Below, one piece after another: positions 44,377 through 52,997 of a stretch of DNA of 64,000 bases. The DNA is from DYFC01 sp041658585 (GTDB lineage Bacteria; Nitrospirota; Thermodesulfovibrionia; Thermodesulfovibrionales; SM23-35): assembly GCA_041658585.1 (NCBI GenBank), contig JBAZZX010000002.1, forward strand, positions 70,678 through 134,677. The letters run 5' to 3'. The notes below the pieces were generated by a model. That model did no database searches. It was given only the letters and a program-made list of their open reading frames with translations, and was not told where the DNA came from. Numbering within the stretch: position 1 is the stretch's first letter; every line of letters starts with the position of its first letter. A program made the position numbers and the translations under genes.

Positions 44377-45375
44377 TCAGAAAAGACCCGTCCTGTTCAA
44401 TCCCTCGTCAATTGTCACGATATGCATGTCGGGATATTTATTATGGATGTATTCGATTATTTCAATGATGTTTTCTCTCTCGTTGTACAGCACTTTGGAC
44501 AAATTACAGGCAGCGCCGCTTGATTGGCCGATAATAGTATCATTCACCCGCGGCGTTCCGGACAAAGGCACAAAAAGCATTGAGGAATCGTTATCTTTAA
44601 TATAGCCGGCCTTTGCTCCCGAAGGAGTTATATTTAATATTTCTCCGGGGATAAAGGCGCCTTTTTTATTTGAAATTTTTATTTTGCCTTCAATGCCGTG
44701 ATGGTGGAAAATCAGCCATTTCTTTTCGGAATATGCTTTGTCAATGTAAGCCTTCATCTTATCCACATTATGTTTTACCGAATATGATTTCAATTCGTAT
44801 CTGTCTATGACGTACGGATTTGGCATACTTCGTCCGCCTCTTGCAGACCTGTAATATTTAGCGGCAATATTCCTGACAAGGTCATTATTCATATTGAAAG
44901 GATAAACGAGATTTTTCACTTTTATCCCCAATTTTTCAAGAGTCGCTTTCGATTGTAACATTTCGTTTTCAATCCGGTCTCCTGATAGCTCTCTGAGATT
45001 CGGATGTGACTTTGTATGGCTTAATATTTCCCAGCCGTCATTTTGCAGTTCTAATATTTGGGAACCGGTCAGATAATTTTCAGTATTGATCCAGTCGGTA
45101 ACGACTGCGGAGCAGGCAACCTCGCCCCGTGTCTTGAAAATATCCTTTGCAACCAGATAATCCGTTTCATTCCCGTCATCAAAAACAAAGGTAAAAAGAG
45201 GTTTCGCATTATTCGCTAAAGCGGGATTTTCCTTATACACGCCACGGCATGATGAGAGCAAAAATAAACCGAAAGCAACGACAAGAATCGTCATCGCGAA
45301 CGAAACCAAACAATCCCGCCTTTTGATGCGGAATTGCCGCACGCCTTTTAGTGCATCGCCATGACAAATAACCAA
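44377..45375 (-). CDS. Lipoprotein with polysaccharide-deacetylase (NodB) domain
   Basis: A 332-residue protein. The signal peptide contains FGLFLLSSCRG, a plausible lipobox with the lipidated Cys. The NodB-fold domain starts FTFVFDDGNETD (metal-binding Asp-Asp) and has SHTKSHPNL with the two metal-ligand histidines. The C-terminal half carries VKHNVDKMKAYIDKA and a HHHGIEG segment. The first 27 residues (HGDALKGVRQFRIKRRDC) look like a translated dispersed repeat and precede an alternative ATG at 45294. They supply the positive charges the signal peptide needs. The likely substrate is an amide- or ester-linked sugar or lipid outside the cytoplasm. Confidence 0.75.
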   Translation of the reverse strand: MVICHGDALKGVRQFRIKRRDCLVSFAMTILVVAFGLFLLSSCRGVYKENPALANNAKPLFTFVFDDGNETDYLVAKDIFKTRGEVACSAVVTDWINTENYLTGSQILELQNDGWEILSHTKSHPNLRELSGDRIENEMLQSKATLEKLGIKVKNLVYPFNMNNDLVRNIAAKYYRSARGGRSMPNPYVIDRYELKSYSVKHNVDKMKAYIDKAYSEKKWLIFHHHGIEGKIKISNKKGAFIPGEILNITPSGAKAGYIKDNDSSMLFVPLSGTPRVNDTIIGQSSGAACNLSKVLYNERENIIEIIEYIHNKYPDMHIVTIDEGLNRTGLF

Positions 45376-45407
45376 AGGCCTCTTACTGTTTATCGCCGGA
45401 TTCAGGA

Positions 45408-45692
45408 CTAAACTCTTTTCGTGTTCTCATAGATATAATTTACGAGCGTCTCGAGAGAATAAAATATCTCCTTCCCCTTGGCCATATCATTGACCTCGAT
45501 GCCGAAGTTGCGCTGCAGGAGAACGACGATTTCAACGGCATCCAGTGAATCCAGACCGAGTCCCTCGCCGAATAATACTTCGTCATCCCTGATATCCTCC
45601 GGCTTGATATCTTCCAGCGAAAGTTCCTTCACAAGCATTTCCTTTAAATCTTTCCTTATCCGCGCAATTTCTTCCTGTTTACTTTCTTGCAT
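45408..45692 (-). CDS. Acyl carrier protein
   Basis: A 94-residue ACP. The phosphopantetheine serine is in EGLGLDSLDAVEIVV (about Ser50), within a typical GLDSLD motif. It carries a charged N-terminal extension (MQESKQEEIARIRKDLKEM). It is close to the ACPs of aryl-polyene and dialkylresorcinol systems. It lies between the acyltransferase and the deacetylase genes and probably carries the growing chain for the two KS-CLF pairs. Confidence 0.92.
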   Translation of the reverse strand: MQESKQEEIARIRKDLKEMLVKELSLEDIKPEDIRDDEVLFGEGLGLDSLDAVEIVVLLQRNFGIEVNDMAKGKEIFYSLETLVNYIYENTKRV

Positions 45693-45725
45693 TCCAAAGC
45701 TCCTCCATTGATTTTATCTATAACT

Positions 45726-46628
45726 CTAATCTTTTTCTTCCCAGATATCATGAAACACAAACCATTGATAGGGGTAACGGGCGACATAATCTTCCAGGAT
45801 ACCGGCAAATTTCCGGACATAACCCGTTATCTCCTCGTGCTTTTTGCCTCTTGAACTGTAGAGCGGGTTCATGATATTAGAGGCGTCCAAAATATATTTC
45901 CGCGTAGAAACCTTAGCCGACAAGAGCACGACCAAAGGGCATTGGACCGCGGCTGCAATGCTGAAGGCCCCGTAAGGCAGCTTCACTTTTCCGCCCAGAA
46001 AGGAAACCTCCGCGGCTTTGTATCCATAACTGCGGTCTCCCATTATCGAAACAATATTGCCCTGCCTGACTGCCTGCACTGCCTCTATGACCCCGCTCAG
46101 AAAATTATCCGATAAAATAATTTTAACATTGTCCTTTTCACTGCGGATATCCAAAGCTTCTTTTATCGCGGAATTGTCTTCGGGCCTCATCATCAGATAG
46201 ACCGTCCTTTCAAGTCTTCTCAACGACGTCATGACAACCTGCCAGCTTCCTACATGGGCCGTCAGCAAAATAAACCCTTTACCGGAGGTGTCCAGCAATC
46301 TTCGCAGTTTTTCATATCCGTGTATTTCCATTTCAAACTCGCCTTGCCCCGAGATCTCATAGTAACGGTCGATAAGAATTTTACCCTGATTGATGAATAT
46401 TCTGTAAACACCCAGGACCCTTTGCAGAAAATTGCGGTTTTTAAAGCGCCTTCTGATATAAGCCATGCTTGAAGAAACGGCGGGACGGTCGAGGAGAAGG
46501 TAATAAAGACAGACAAAGTACAAAAAGCCGTAGGCCCCCGACAGACCGAAGATTTTTACCGAAGCCTGAAAGAAACGGAAGCCTGATTTATTCCCTCTTT
46601 TCCTCTCGACAACCTTGCCCTGATTCAT
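45726..46628 (-). CDS. LpxL/HtrB-like acyltransferase with an altered active-site motif
   Basis: A 300-residue membrane-associated acyltransferase of the lipid A late-acyltransferase family. An N-terminal hydrophobic segment (about 25-45) precedes the core. The expected HX4(D/E) motif reads LLTAHVGSWQVVMTS, with Gln in the acidic position. MGDRSYG and YQWFVFHDIW follow, as in the family. The ATG at 46628 is chosen because it overlaps the glycosyltransferase stop codon (ATGA). A longer frame reaches 46826 but lies entirely within that gene. It probably acylates an operon product or glycolipid. Confidence 0.82.
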   Translation of the reverse strand: MNQGKVVERKRGNKSGFRFFQASVKIFGLSGAYGFLYFVCLYYLLLDRPAVSSSMAYIRRRFKNRNFLQRVLGVYRIFINQGKILIDRYYEISGQGEFEMEIHGYEKLRRLLDTSGKGFILLTAHVGSWQVVMTSLRRLERTVYLMMRPEDNSAIKEALDIRSEKDNVKIILSDNFLSGVIEAVQAVRQGNIVSIMGDRSYGYKAAEVSFLGGKVKLPYGAFSIAAAVQCPLVVLLSAKVSTRKYILDASNIMNPLYSSRGKKHEEITGYVRKFAGILEDYVARYPYQWFVFHDIWEEKD

Positions 46629-47800
46629 GAGCAGCTCCTTGCTTTTCTTATAAGGGTTGCCGCGCTGAAAAATATCGTTCCCATAAGGGCGGCGCCAAGC
46701 GGGGCGATAATCAGCGAGCCAAGGAACCATTCGAGCAAACGGTCTGGAAACTGTGAGAAGACGGTGGCAAAGGAAATATCCGTCAGCCAGCGTCCATGTC
46801 TCATAAAGTAACCTGCCTCGATGCACAGGGCCGGAACAAAAGGCGGCATAAAAAAATGCTGTACATTGACCGCCACTACTTTATTCAGATTCAGTCGGGC
46901 CGCCACGTAAAGTATGACAATTGTGTGGGAAAACAGCAGTGGAAGTATGGCAAAAAAAGCGCCGGCAGCAGCCGCCATTGCCAGGCCTTCAGGGGTTGCA
47001 TTTTCCTTTAATAGCATCATGATAAATTTGCCCGGATGCCGTAATATCGTTAAGTCTTTTTTTTTGCCCTCGAGCAGACGCTTGTGTTTCAGAGGCAGAA
47101 GCCGCCTCCCGACAAGCATTGAGTGGATGAGTGAAATGCGTAAATTGTCCAAAAACGGCTTGAAACCGGAAACGCGGTCCCAGGGTTTGGGATAACGGAC
47201 GTCGATTTCAACGGTCATTAAATTCAAACCGGCCCAGGCCGCCTTTGCAAGGACCTCGGCTTCAAAATCATAATGTGAGCCCTTAAACTTCATCCGGTTG
47301 AGATATTTAACGGGATAGGAGCGAAATCCGCTCTGACAGTCATCGATATGAATCCCGGTTTCAATACGCATCCAGAGATTGGCAAATTTTCTTCCAAACC
47401 GGCTTTTGGCCGGAATATTTTCAGAATTGAAATTTCTACAGCCTATGACTATGTTCGAATCGTTTTCCTGCATCAGAGGCAAAAACTTTTTAATATCCCG
47501 TGGGTAGTGCTGCCCGTCCGCATCTAGGGTTATCATGTAAAGACCGCCTTGCGCTTCAATATACCGCGAGGCCGTGAGGATCGCCCGGCCTTTACCGAGA
47601 TTCCTTTCATGTTTCAGCACGACGACGTCCATATCAGAGAGCAAAGCTTCGATCTCCGTATCGCTGCTGCCGTCATCAACGACTACGACATTTTTTATAA
47701 TGGAAAAACACTCCGCAACGATTTCCTTAACGGTATTTTTGTTGTTGAAAACCGGGATCGCGCACCATATCCGGTCCGTTTTGATAGAACTATCTTGCAT
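46625..47800 (-). CDS. Family 2 glycosyltransferase fused to a DUF2062 membrane domain
   Basis: A 391-residue fusion. Residues 1-235 are a GT-A glycosyltransferase like dolichol-phosphate mannosyltransferase, with IPVFNNKNTVKEIV, VVVDDGSSDTE and the metal-binding LDADGQHYP. Residues 255-385 are a DUF2062 domain with three or four hydrophobic segments (PEGLAMAAAAGAFFAILP and so on). This fusion is known from aryl-polyene clusters. It would add a sugar to a lipid or polyene carrier at the inner membrane. It overlaps the radical SAM gene by 11 nt and the acyltransferase gene by 4 nt. Confidence 0.85.
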   Translation of the reverse strand: MQDSSIKTDRIWCAIPVFNNKNTVKEIVAECFSIIKNVVVVDDGSSDTEIEALLSDMDVVVLKHERNLGKGRAILTASRYIEAQGGLYMITLDADGQHYPRDIKKFLPLMQENDSNIVIGCRNFNSENIPAKSRFGRKFANLWMRIETGIHIDDCQSGFRSYPVKYLNRMKFKGSHYDFEAEVLAKAAWAGLNLMTVEIDVRYPKPWDRVSGFKPFLDNLRISLIHSMLVGRRLLPLKHKRLLEGKKKDLTILRHPGKFIMMLLKENATPEGLAMAAAAGAFFAILPLLFSHTIVILYVAARLNLNKVVAVNVQHFFMPPFVPALCIEAGYFMRHGRWLTDISFATVFSQFPDRLLEWFLGSLIIAPLGAALMGTIFFSAATLIRKARSCS

Positions 47801-49157
47801 GCCGGGCCTTTAATTGAGGTTTTTTACCGGGCACAAGCATGTCCCAAAGGGTGCCGGAATATCCGAGCTTATGAAGAATCCTCAGGCTGTTATCTAATGA
47901 ATCGGGAGGGAACACGCAATGCCTGATATCTGCAAAAGCCTTTGTTAAAGTTTCCTCCAGCCAGCTTTTATCGACTAACGGTGAAATATAATAAACCGGC
48001 TTTAGCATTCCGTCATCCGGGGATATTATATTCTCCCGTAATGCGATACCGGCAAGAATTGTTTTGGGCAATATCCTGATACCCATAAAAATAAATACTA
48101 CGCATTTTTTTAAACTTTTAATATTCTCAATCCCCTCGATAACGGTCTCTTTTGTCTCTCCCGGACCGCCGAACATAAAATAATGCGAGACGGCAATCCC
48201 GAATTCATTAAAGAGTTCGCTGCATTCGATAATATCCTGAAAAGAAAATCTCTTGCCTAATTTCTGCAAGGCAGTATCACAGGCGCCATCCGAACCGATC
48301 TCAGCCGCAATGAGTCCCGACTGTTTCATAAGGCCGACTATTTCATCGTTTAAGCCGTCCGGTTTGAAAAAACCCGTCCAGGGTATATTGACGTTGCGCC
48401 TGTTCATTTCCCGTAAAACCTCGAGGTAAGCCCCCTCGGAGTCGTTAAAAACCGAATCTATAAAAAAGATATATTTCACTTTATGCTTGTCACGCAGCAG
48501 TTCGATATCATCAACAACCGAAACGGGGTCCCTTTTCCTTATCCTGGGACCTTCCAGCACTGGATATGAACAGTAGACGCACTTGTACGTGCAGCCGCGT
48601 TTTGTTTGCACTGACGCTATGTTTCCGCTATGCAGATAATAGCTCATCAGTTGTTCATCGTATTTTGCCGAATTAATGCCGGCGCCTGAAAGCCTTATAT
48701 CCGGCCCTATGAGACGTTCCACGGAATAGATTCCACGTGCCGCATTATTTGCAAAATCTACCATCAACCGTTCGCCTTCCCCGATAATGCCGTAATCGGC
48801 CCCTGTTTCCCGTAAAATCAAATCCGGGACAAGGGAAAAACCCGCTCCGCCCAAAATCACCTTGCTGCCGGAGGCTTCTTTGACTTTTATTACAATATCC
48901 TTTACGACGTCTATATAATATTGTTCGTTCATAAGATTTACATTATCTATATTGCGGACTGAAATGCCGAACAATTCCGGCTTGAAGTTTTCAATCTCCT
49001 GACGAAGGGCTTCTAAGGAATTCTTTCGCTCCAGAAAATCAAATTGCCTTACCTCATGTCCGGCAGCCTCCAGGGCGCCGGCGATCATGCTGAGGCCTAG
49101 CGGATAAATGGGATAGGGTGAAACGGCTATATTGGATGAAATCAGCAATATCTTCAT
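47790..49157 (-). CDS. B12-binding radical SAM protein
   Basis: A 455-residue enzyme. The cobalamin-binding domain (1-140) includes PLGLSMIAGALEAAGHEV and VILGGAGFSLVP. The radical SAM cysteines are Cys189, Cys193 and Cys196 (RGCTYKCVYC), and AEIGSDGACD lies later in the barrel. The start at 49157 forms an ATGA overlap with the preceding gene; a frame 11 codons longer exists. It is related to but clearly distinct from the two other B12-type radical SAM proteins of the operon. Probable role: alkylation or cyclisation of an ACP-bound chain (inference). Confidence 0.87.
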   Translation of the reverse strand: MKILLISSNIAVSPYPIYPLGLSMIAGALEAAGHEVRQFDFLERKNSLEALRQEIENFKPELFGISVRNIDNVNLMNEQYYIDVVKDIVIKVKEASGSKVILGGAGFSLVPDLILRETGADYGIIGEGERLMVDFANNAARGIYSVERLIGPDIRLSGAGINSAKYDEQLMSYYLHSGNIASVQTKRGCTYKCVYCSYPVLEGPRIRKRDPVSVVDDIELLRDKHKVKYIFFIDSVFNDSEGAYLEVLREMNRRNVNIPWTGFFKPDGLNDEIVGLMKQSGLIAAEIGSDGACDTALQKLGKRFSFQDIIECSELFNEFGIAVSHYFMFGGPGETKETVIEGIENIKSLKKCVVFIFMGIRILPKTILAGIALRENIISPDDGMLKPVYYISPLVDKSWLEETLTKAFADIRHCVFPPDSLDNSLRILHKLGYSGTLWDMLVPGKKPQLKARHAR

Positions 49158-50425
49158 CGAGGCCCTTCCATATCCTTTCCCTTGTTCCACTTCCTGCTCC
49201 TGAGTTGTGTCTTATTATACGTCCCTTCAGCCCTTTCTTTTTCTATAACCTTCAGAAAGAGTTTTGCCATCTTGATCCCCTGACTGCAATCACCGTAAAA
49301 AGTGTCCCAGGCATAATAATAAAGCTCCTGCAATTTATCCATGCTCATCTTTGCAGGCTTAAAAACGACCTCGCCTCCGGTATATCTGAGCCAGTCGTTG
49401 TGCAAAATCCTGTTTTCTTTCTCAAGGGTTTCCCTGATAGGGGTATGAGGGAAAGGCGTCAGTATGGTAAACTCGGCCAGATCCAGTTTGATTTCGAGAA
49501 GGAAATCTACAAGGCGCTTAATATAATCTTCATCATGGTCGTCCATGCCGAGGATGATCGTTCCCTCAACCCCGATACCGCGCTCGTGCAGCCGTTGTAT
49601 TCGTTTCCTTATAACGTCGGAGGTGTCAAAAACCGCCTGATACACATACCAGCAGCCGGCTTCCGCTGCCAGGTCCAGTATTTCATCGTTATCTTTAATG
49701 GGATGAGAAATCCATTTCTTCTTGAGCGGGATCAGCGCCTTAAATAACTCTTTTTCCCAGTCATCATCCTGTGCAAGCGAGTTATCCACGAAAAACAGGC
49801 GGTTATTGTTTATGCCTTCTATTTCTTTTATGACGGATTCCATGTCCCTCGGTCTGAATTGTCGCCCGCCTAAAAAAGGCGTGCAGCAGGGGAAACAATT
49901 GAATTTGCAGCCCCTCGAAGCGTGGATGAGATCAACCATCTGCACCCCTCTATAGTTATACAGGTCGCGATTGAGAATACTCCGTCTGGCCGGACCGATC
50001 AACTTTGTGTCGGGAAAAACATGAAGATAGTTGTAAACCTTTTGCAGCCTTCCCTGCCGGAAGTCGTTAATGACGTCCTGAAAACGTCCTTCTACTTCGC
50101 CGAGGAAAACCGAATCCGCATGTTGCATAGTCTCTTCGGAATGCAACATTGTTGCGATGCCGCCGAAGATGACCGGAACGTTCTCGGCACGGTAGTGGTC
50201 GGCAATCTGCCATCCCCTCGGTATCTGGCAGGTAAGCATGGCGGAAATAGCCACCAGATCGGGCTTTTGGCTGAAATCAATATCCTGAACATTTTCGTCG
50301 TAAAAAACGACCTCTATATCATCGGGGATTGCCGCCGCAAAACAAACCGGACCGTGAGGCGGGAGATGGAATTCCGTCTGCCTGCTTAGTTTCGGCCATT
50401 TGGGATAAATAATGATTATTTTCAC
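49154..50425 (-). CDS. B12-binding radical SAM protein
   Basis: A 423-residue enzyme. The N-terminal domain (1-125) has VPVIFGGIATMLHSEE and DSVFLGEVEGRFQDV, typical of BchE-like cobalamin domains. The iron-sulfur cysteines are Cys173, Cys177 and Cys180 (RGCKFNCFPC). A further Cys (C181) directly follows. The barrel ends with TPFPHTPIRETLEKE. The overlaps with both neighbours are 4 nt. It forms a tandem pair with the downstream radical SAM gene. Confidence 0.87.
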   Translation of the reverse strand: MKIIIIYPKWPKLSRQTEFHLPPHGPVCFAAAIPDDIEVVFYDENVQDIDFSQKPDLVAISAMLTCQIPRGWQIADHYRAENVPVIFGGIATMLHSEETMQHADSVFLGEVEGRFQDVINDFRQGRLQKVYNYLHVFPDTKLIGPARRSILNRDLYNYRGVQMVDLIHASRGCKFNCFPCCTPFLGGRQFRPRDMESVIKEIEGINNNRLFFVDNSLAQDDDWEKELFKALIPLKKKWISHPIKDNDEILDLAAEAGCWYVYQAVFDTSDVIRKRIQRLHERGIGVEGTIILGMDDHDEDYIKRLVDFLLEIKLDLAEFTILTPFPHTPIRETLEKENRILHNDWLRYTGGEVVFKPAKMSMDKLQELYYYAWDTFYGDCSQGIKMAKLFLKVIEKERAEGTYNKTQLRSRKWNKGKDMEGPR

Positions 50426-51102
50426 CGGGGACTTTTGCCTTTCTTTATATTTGAAAACTCTTTTATTATGCAGGGAACGGTCCCTGTATTGTTCAATATT
50501 TCTATGGCGCTGTCAACATTGCATAAGACGCTCCGACCGGAATCGGACTCCTTCATGACGACAAAAAAAACAGCCTCATCTTCCCCGGCCGTTCCCACAA
50601 GCATTGCGGACGCCTCATCATGAAAAGTCATATCAGCCGCCATTGCCATTATTGCCGCTAAAGCTTTATCCCGTCCTGTCGCATAAAGCAAAGGGCCTTG
50701 CAGCCCGAAATATATGGCCGCCTCTCCCAGGGGGCTTGACGGCAGAGTATAAATAAAAAGATTCGCTCTGGACAACGTCCTGCCGCTCTCCAAATAGTCC
50801 TTAAAATATTGGACATCCGAGTGAAGAGAGCCGGCGGTATTCGTGCCGATAATTCCGATATCCTGTTTCCTGTCTGGAGAATAGCCGATCCCGGCGTCAT
50901 CTAATGCAAGCGCAACGGCGCGGCAGGTCATTTTAGAAAGCGTATCAAGCCTCCCGAAATTCTTAAACGGATAGTGGAATATGTCTTTCCCGGACCGGGC
51001 GTTTACCGACTCGCCGTCAGTATAAGAGGACCGTTTCTCCTTCATTATGCATCCGTATTCCTCTTTGTGTATCCAGCCTATGCCGTGTATGGAAATATTC
51101 AT
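50422..51102 (-). CDS. Short ketosynthase-like chain-length factor (ketoacyl-synt_2 type)
   Basis: A 226-residue protein starting MNISIHGIGWI. It covers only the N-terminal half of a ketosynthase fold (LDTLSKMTCRAVALALDDAG, IGIIGTNTAGSLHSDVQYFK, YTLPSSPLGEAAIYFGLQGP) and has no catalytic Cys. Stand-alone proteins of this length occur in aryl-polyene operons as chain-length factors. A mobile element is inserted right upstream, and its 12-bp target duplication includes the ATG at 51102. A frame five codons longer is formed by the element end. The partner is probably the ketosynthase at 51393. Confidence 0.75.
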   Translation of the reverse strand: MNISIHGIGWIHKEEYGCIMKEKRSSYTDGESVNARSGKDIFHYPFKNFGRLDTLSKMTCRAVALALDDAGIGYSPDRKQDIGIIGTNTAGSLHSDVQYFKDYLESGRTLSRANLFIYTLPSSPLGEAAIYFGLQGPLLYATGRDKALAAIMAMAADMTFHDEASAMLVGTAGEDEAVFFVVMKESDSGRSVLCNVDSAIEILNNTGTVPCIIKEFSNIKKGKSPR

Positions 51103-51107
51103 AGAAT

Positions 51108-51375
51108 TCTTTCTCATTTTGTGTGTTGAATTACACCCCCTCCCTTGAGGGGAGGGGATTGAGGGGAGGGTGTTCTATGAAGCCTCTCCCTTATTGCTTC
51201 AATAACTCCACTTGTATTCGTCAGCAACTCATTATCCCAAAAACGAATATAAGTTGATCTTTTTCTGATGCCTTTTGCAAGGTGCGTTAACCCTTTTGCC
51301 ATTGATTTAATCACCCTCTCCCAACCCTCTCCCCTCAAGGGAGAGGAACTTTAGCCACTCAGTTTGAGAAAGAAC
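51108..51375. mobile_element. Non-autonomous element carrying a DUF559 fragment, copy 2
   Basis: About 268 bp. The left end TTCTTTCTCA (51107-51116) is the exact inverted repeat of the right end TGAGAAAGAA (51365-51374). The flanks are direct repeats TATTCATAGAAT (51096-51107 and 51376-51387), a 12-bp target-site duplication. Inside are two G/C-rich palindromes and the DUF559 piece STYIRFWDNELLTNTSGVIE on the minus strand. It is nearly identical to copy 1 at 36051-36318. It split the operon between the ketosynthase and the short chain-length factor without cutting either gene. Confidence 0.85.
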
Positions 51376-51392
51376 TATTCATAGAATACCGT

Positions 51393-52523
51393 TCAGGTTA
51401 AAATCAGGGCCGCATTTATTCCGCCAAAACCTGCATTCGTCATTAGGGCCTTTTTGTTTTTTTCCACCGGGCATTGCTCTGAAGAAACCCACCCATGTGC
51501 GGCTTCATCGGCCTCCTGCAAATTAACGGTAGGAGGGACCATCTTCTCCTTTAACGCCCTGAGAGCTATGATGATTTCAACAAGACCCGTTGCTCCCATG
51601 GTATGGCCTATTGCGCCTTTTATTGAATAAACGGGCCTTTTCCCGTCTTTAAATATTGCATGAAAGGCTTTCATTTCCATAGCGTCGTTATAAACGGTCC
51701 CTGTTCCATGTGCGGCTATAAAGCCGATGTCCCTTTCATTAATACGCGCGGATTGCAGAGCCTTTTTTATTGACAGGACAAGACCTTCGGCATGTCGGGA
51801 CGGTCCGGTCATGTGGTTGGCGTCGCAGCTCAATCCCCAACCGGTTATCTCACCCATAATCTCTCTTTCTTCCCGCTTTGCCCGGGTCTCGCTCATCATC
51901 AAAACAAAGGCCGCAGCCTCCCCCAGACTCAATCCGTTTCTGTTCTTATCAAAAGGTTTAGCGGTTGATTTGTCTATGGCCATTAAAGATGAAAACCCGG
52001 AATAGACAAATTCCGTAACACTGTCACACGCAACCACAAGCACGCAATCACTGCGGCCGCTGCGTATCATCGCTGAGGCCCTTGCAACCGCCGTTGCCGA
52101 GGAAGCGCAGGCAGCCGAAACTGCCGTTCCGGGGTCTTTAACGCCTGTAAGCGTGGAAACCTTTTCAAGAAGACTGCGAAGGTTACAGAGGGATACGTCA
52201 CCCGTTCCTTCAAGAATATTCTTTTCCAGCAGGTCAATCTCTCCCTTTGTTGAAGCCAGTATCAGATTCGCATTTTCAGGGATAGCTGCGGAAGTCCCGT
52301 CAAACAGAGACCGGACCATCTGTATAACCAATGAATCCTGCTGATGGTATGTCAGGCCGTCGATAGTTGCAGCCTGATCGGACTGGAACGACTTTGTGTT
52401 AAACCTTTTTAATCCGGAAATTGCGGTCCTGCCGGAGAAAAGACCTTCCCGGCATACATCGGCGCCCTTCCCATAAGGGGTTATCATATCCGAAGCAACA
52501 ACAACCGCTTTCACTGTCGTCAA
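51393..52523 (-). CDS. Beta-ketoacyl-ACP synthase (competent)
   Basis: A 376-residue condensing enzyme. Active-site Cys is in AVSAACASSATAVA (about Cys149), the histidines are in AAHGTGTVYND and IKGAIGHTMGATGL, and the end has AGFGGINAAL. The likely start is TTG at 52523, which overlaps the thioesterase stop codon as TTGA and has GGGAGAG upstream. A longer ATG-started frame reaches 52556. It is the second ketosynthase of the operon and is most like ApeO/ApeR enzymes. Confidence 0.88.
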   Translation of the reverse strand: MTTVKAVVVASDMITPYGKGADVCREGLFSGRTAISGLKRFNTKSFQSDQAATIDGLTYHQQDSLVIQMVRSLFDGTSAAIPENANLILASTKGEIDLLEKNILEGTGDVSLCNLRSLLEKVSTLTGVKDPGTAVSAACASSATAVARASAMIRSGRSDCVLVVACDSVTEFVYSGFSSLMAIDKSTAKPFDKNRNGLSLGEAAAFVLMMSETRAKREEREIMGEITGWGLSCDANHMTGPSRHAEGLVLSIKKALQSARINERDIGFIAAHGTGTVYNDAMEMKAFHAIFKDGKRPVYSIKGAIGHTMGATGLVEIIIALRALKEKMVPPTVNLQEADEAAHGWVSSEQCPVEKNKKALMTNAGFGGINAALILT

Positions 52524-52996
52524 TATAACTCTCCCGCCTTCCATCTTCTGCGGCATGTTTCCAGCAATTCTGGAGAGACTATGCTAACCCCCCATGAATT
52601 ATGGTCTACAAACAATTGGACGGTATACCCGCTTGCGGCAAGACTTCCGTCCTGTTTTAGCAGGTGGTATTCCGTATTCAGGCGGGCGCCCTCATGCCAG
52701 ATCAGGGCCGCCCTGATCGTAAACTCTTCATCAAGGAAGAGAGGCTTGAAATAATCTATATGGAATTGAACAATAGGGGTGCGTAATCCCGCCTCCATGA
52801 AATCCTTATATGAAAGCCCGCAGCGTCTGCCGATTTCCTCCGCCGCCTCTTCAAAATAGAGCGAATACCTCCCATACCAGACAACCCTCATGGCATCGGC
52901 CTCGCTGAAACGGACCCGTCTTTTGATTTCGACAACAACAGGTTCCGGCGCGCCATGGACCTTTTCAAAATAAGATTTCTTCTTCCGTAATTTCAT
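52520..52996 (-). CDS. Hotdog thioesterase (4-hydroxybenzoyl-CoA thioesterase type)
   Basis: A 158-residue single hotdog domain. The catalytic region reads VRFSEADAMRVVWYGRYSLYFEEA (family pattern D-x-M/D-x(2)-V-Y; Asp near residue 34). It would release or transfer the finished acyl chain. Aryl-polyene operons carry an equivalent gene beside the lolA-like and MMPL genes. Here it lies between the FabZ-like dehydratase (1 nt apart) and the ketosynthase (4-nt overlap). Confidence 0.85.
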   Translation of the reverse strand: MKLRKKKSYFEKVHGAPEPVVVEIKRRVRFSEADAMRVVWYGRYSLYFEEAAEEIGRRCGLSYKDFMEAGLRTPIVQFHIDYFKPLFLDEEFTIRAALIWHEGARLNTEYHLLKQDGSLAASGYTVQLFVDHNSWGVSIVSPELLETCRRRWKAGELY

Positions 52997-52997
52997 A

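Noticed and set aside
46628..46826. Longer N-terminus of the LpxL-like acyltransferase
   Set aside because: The added 66 residues lie entirely in another frame of the glycosyltransferase gene, and the ATGA overlap at 46628 gives a natural start.
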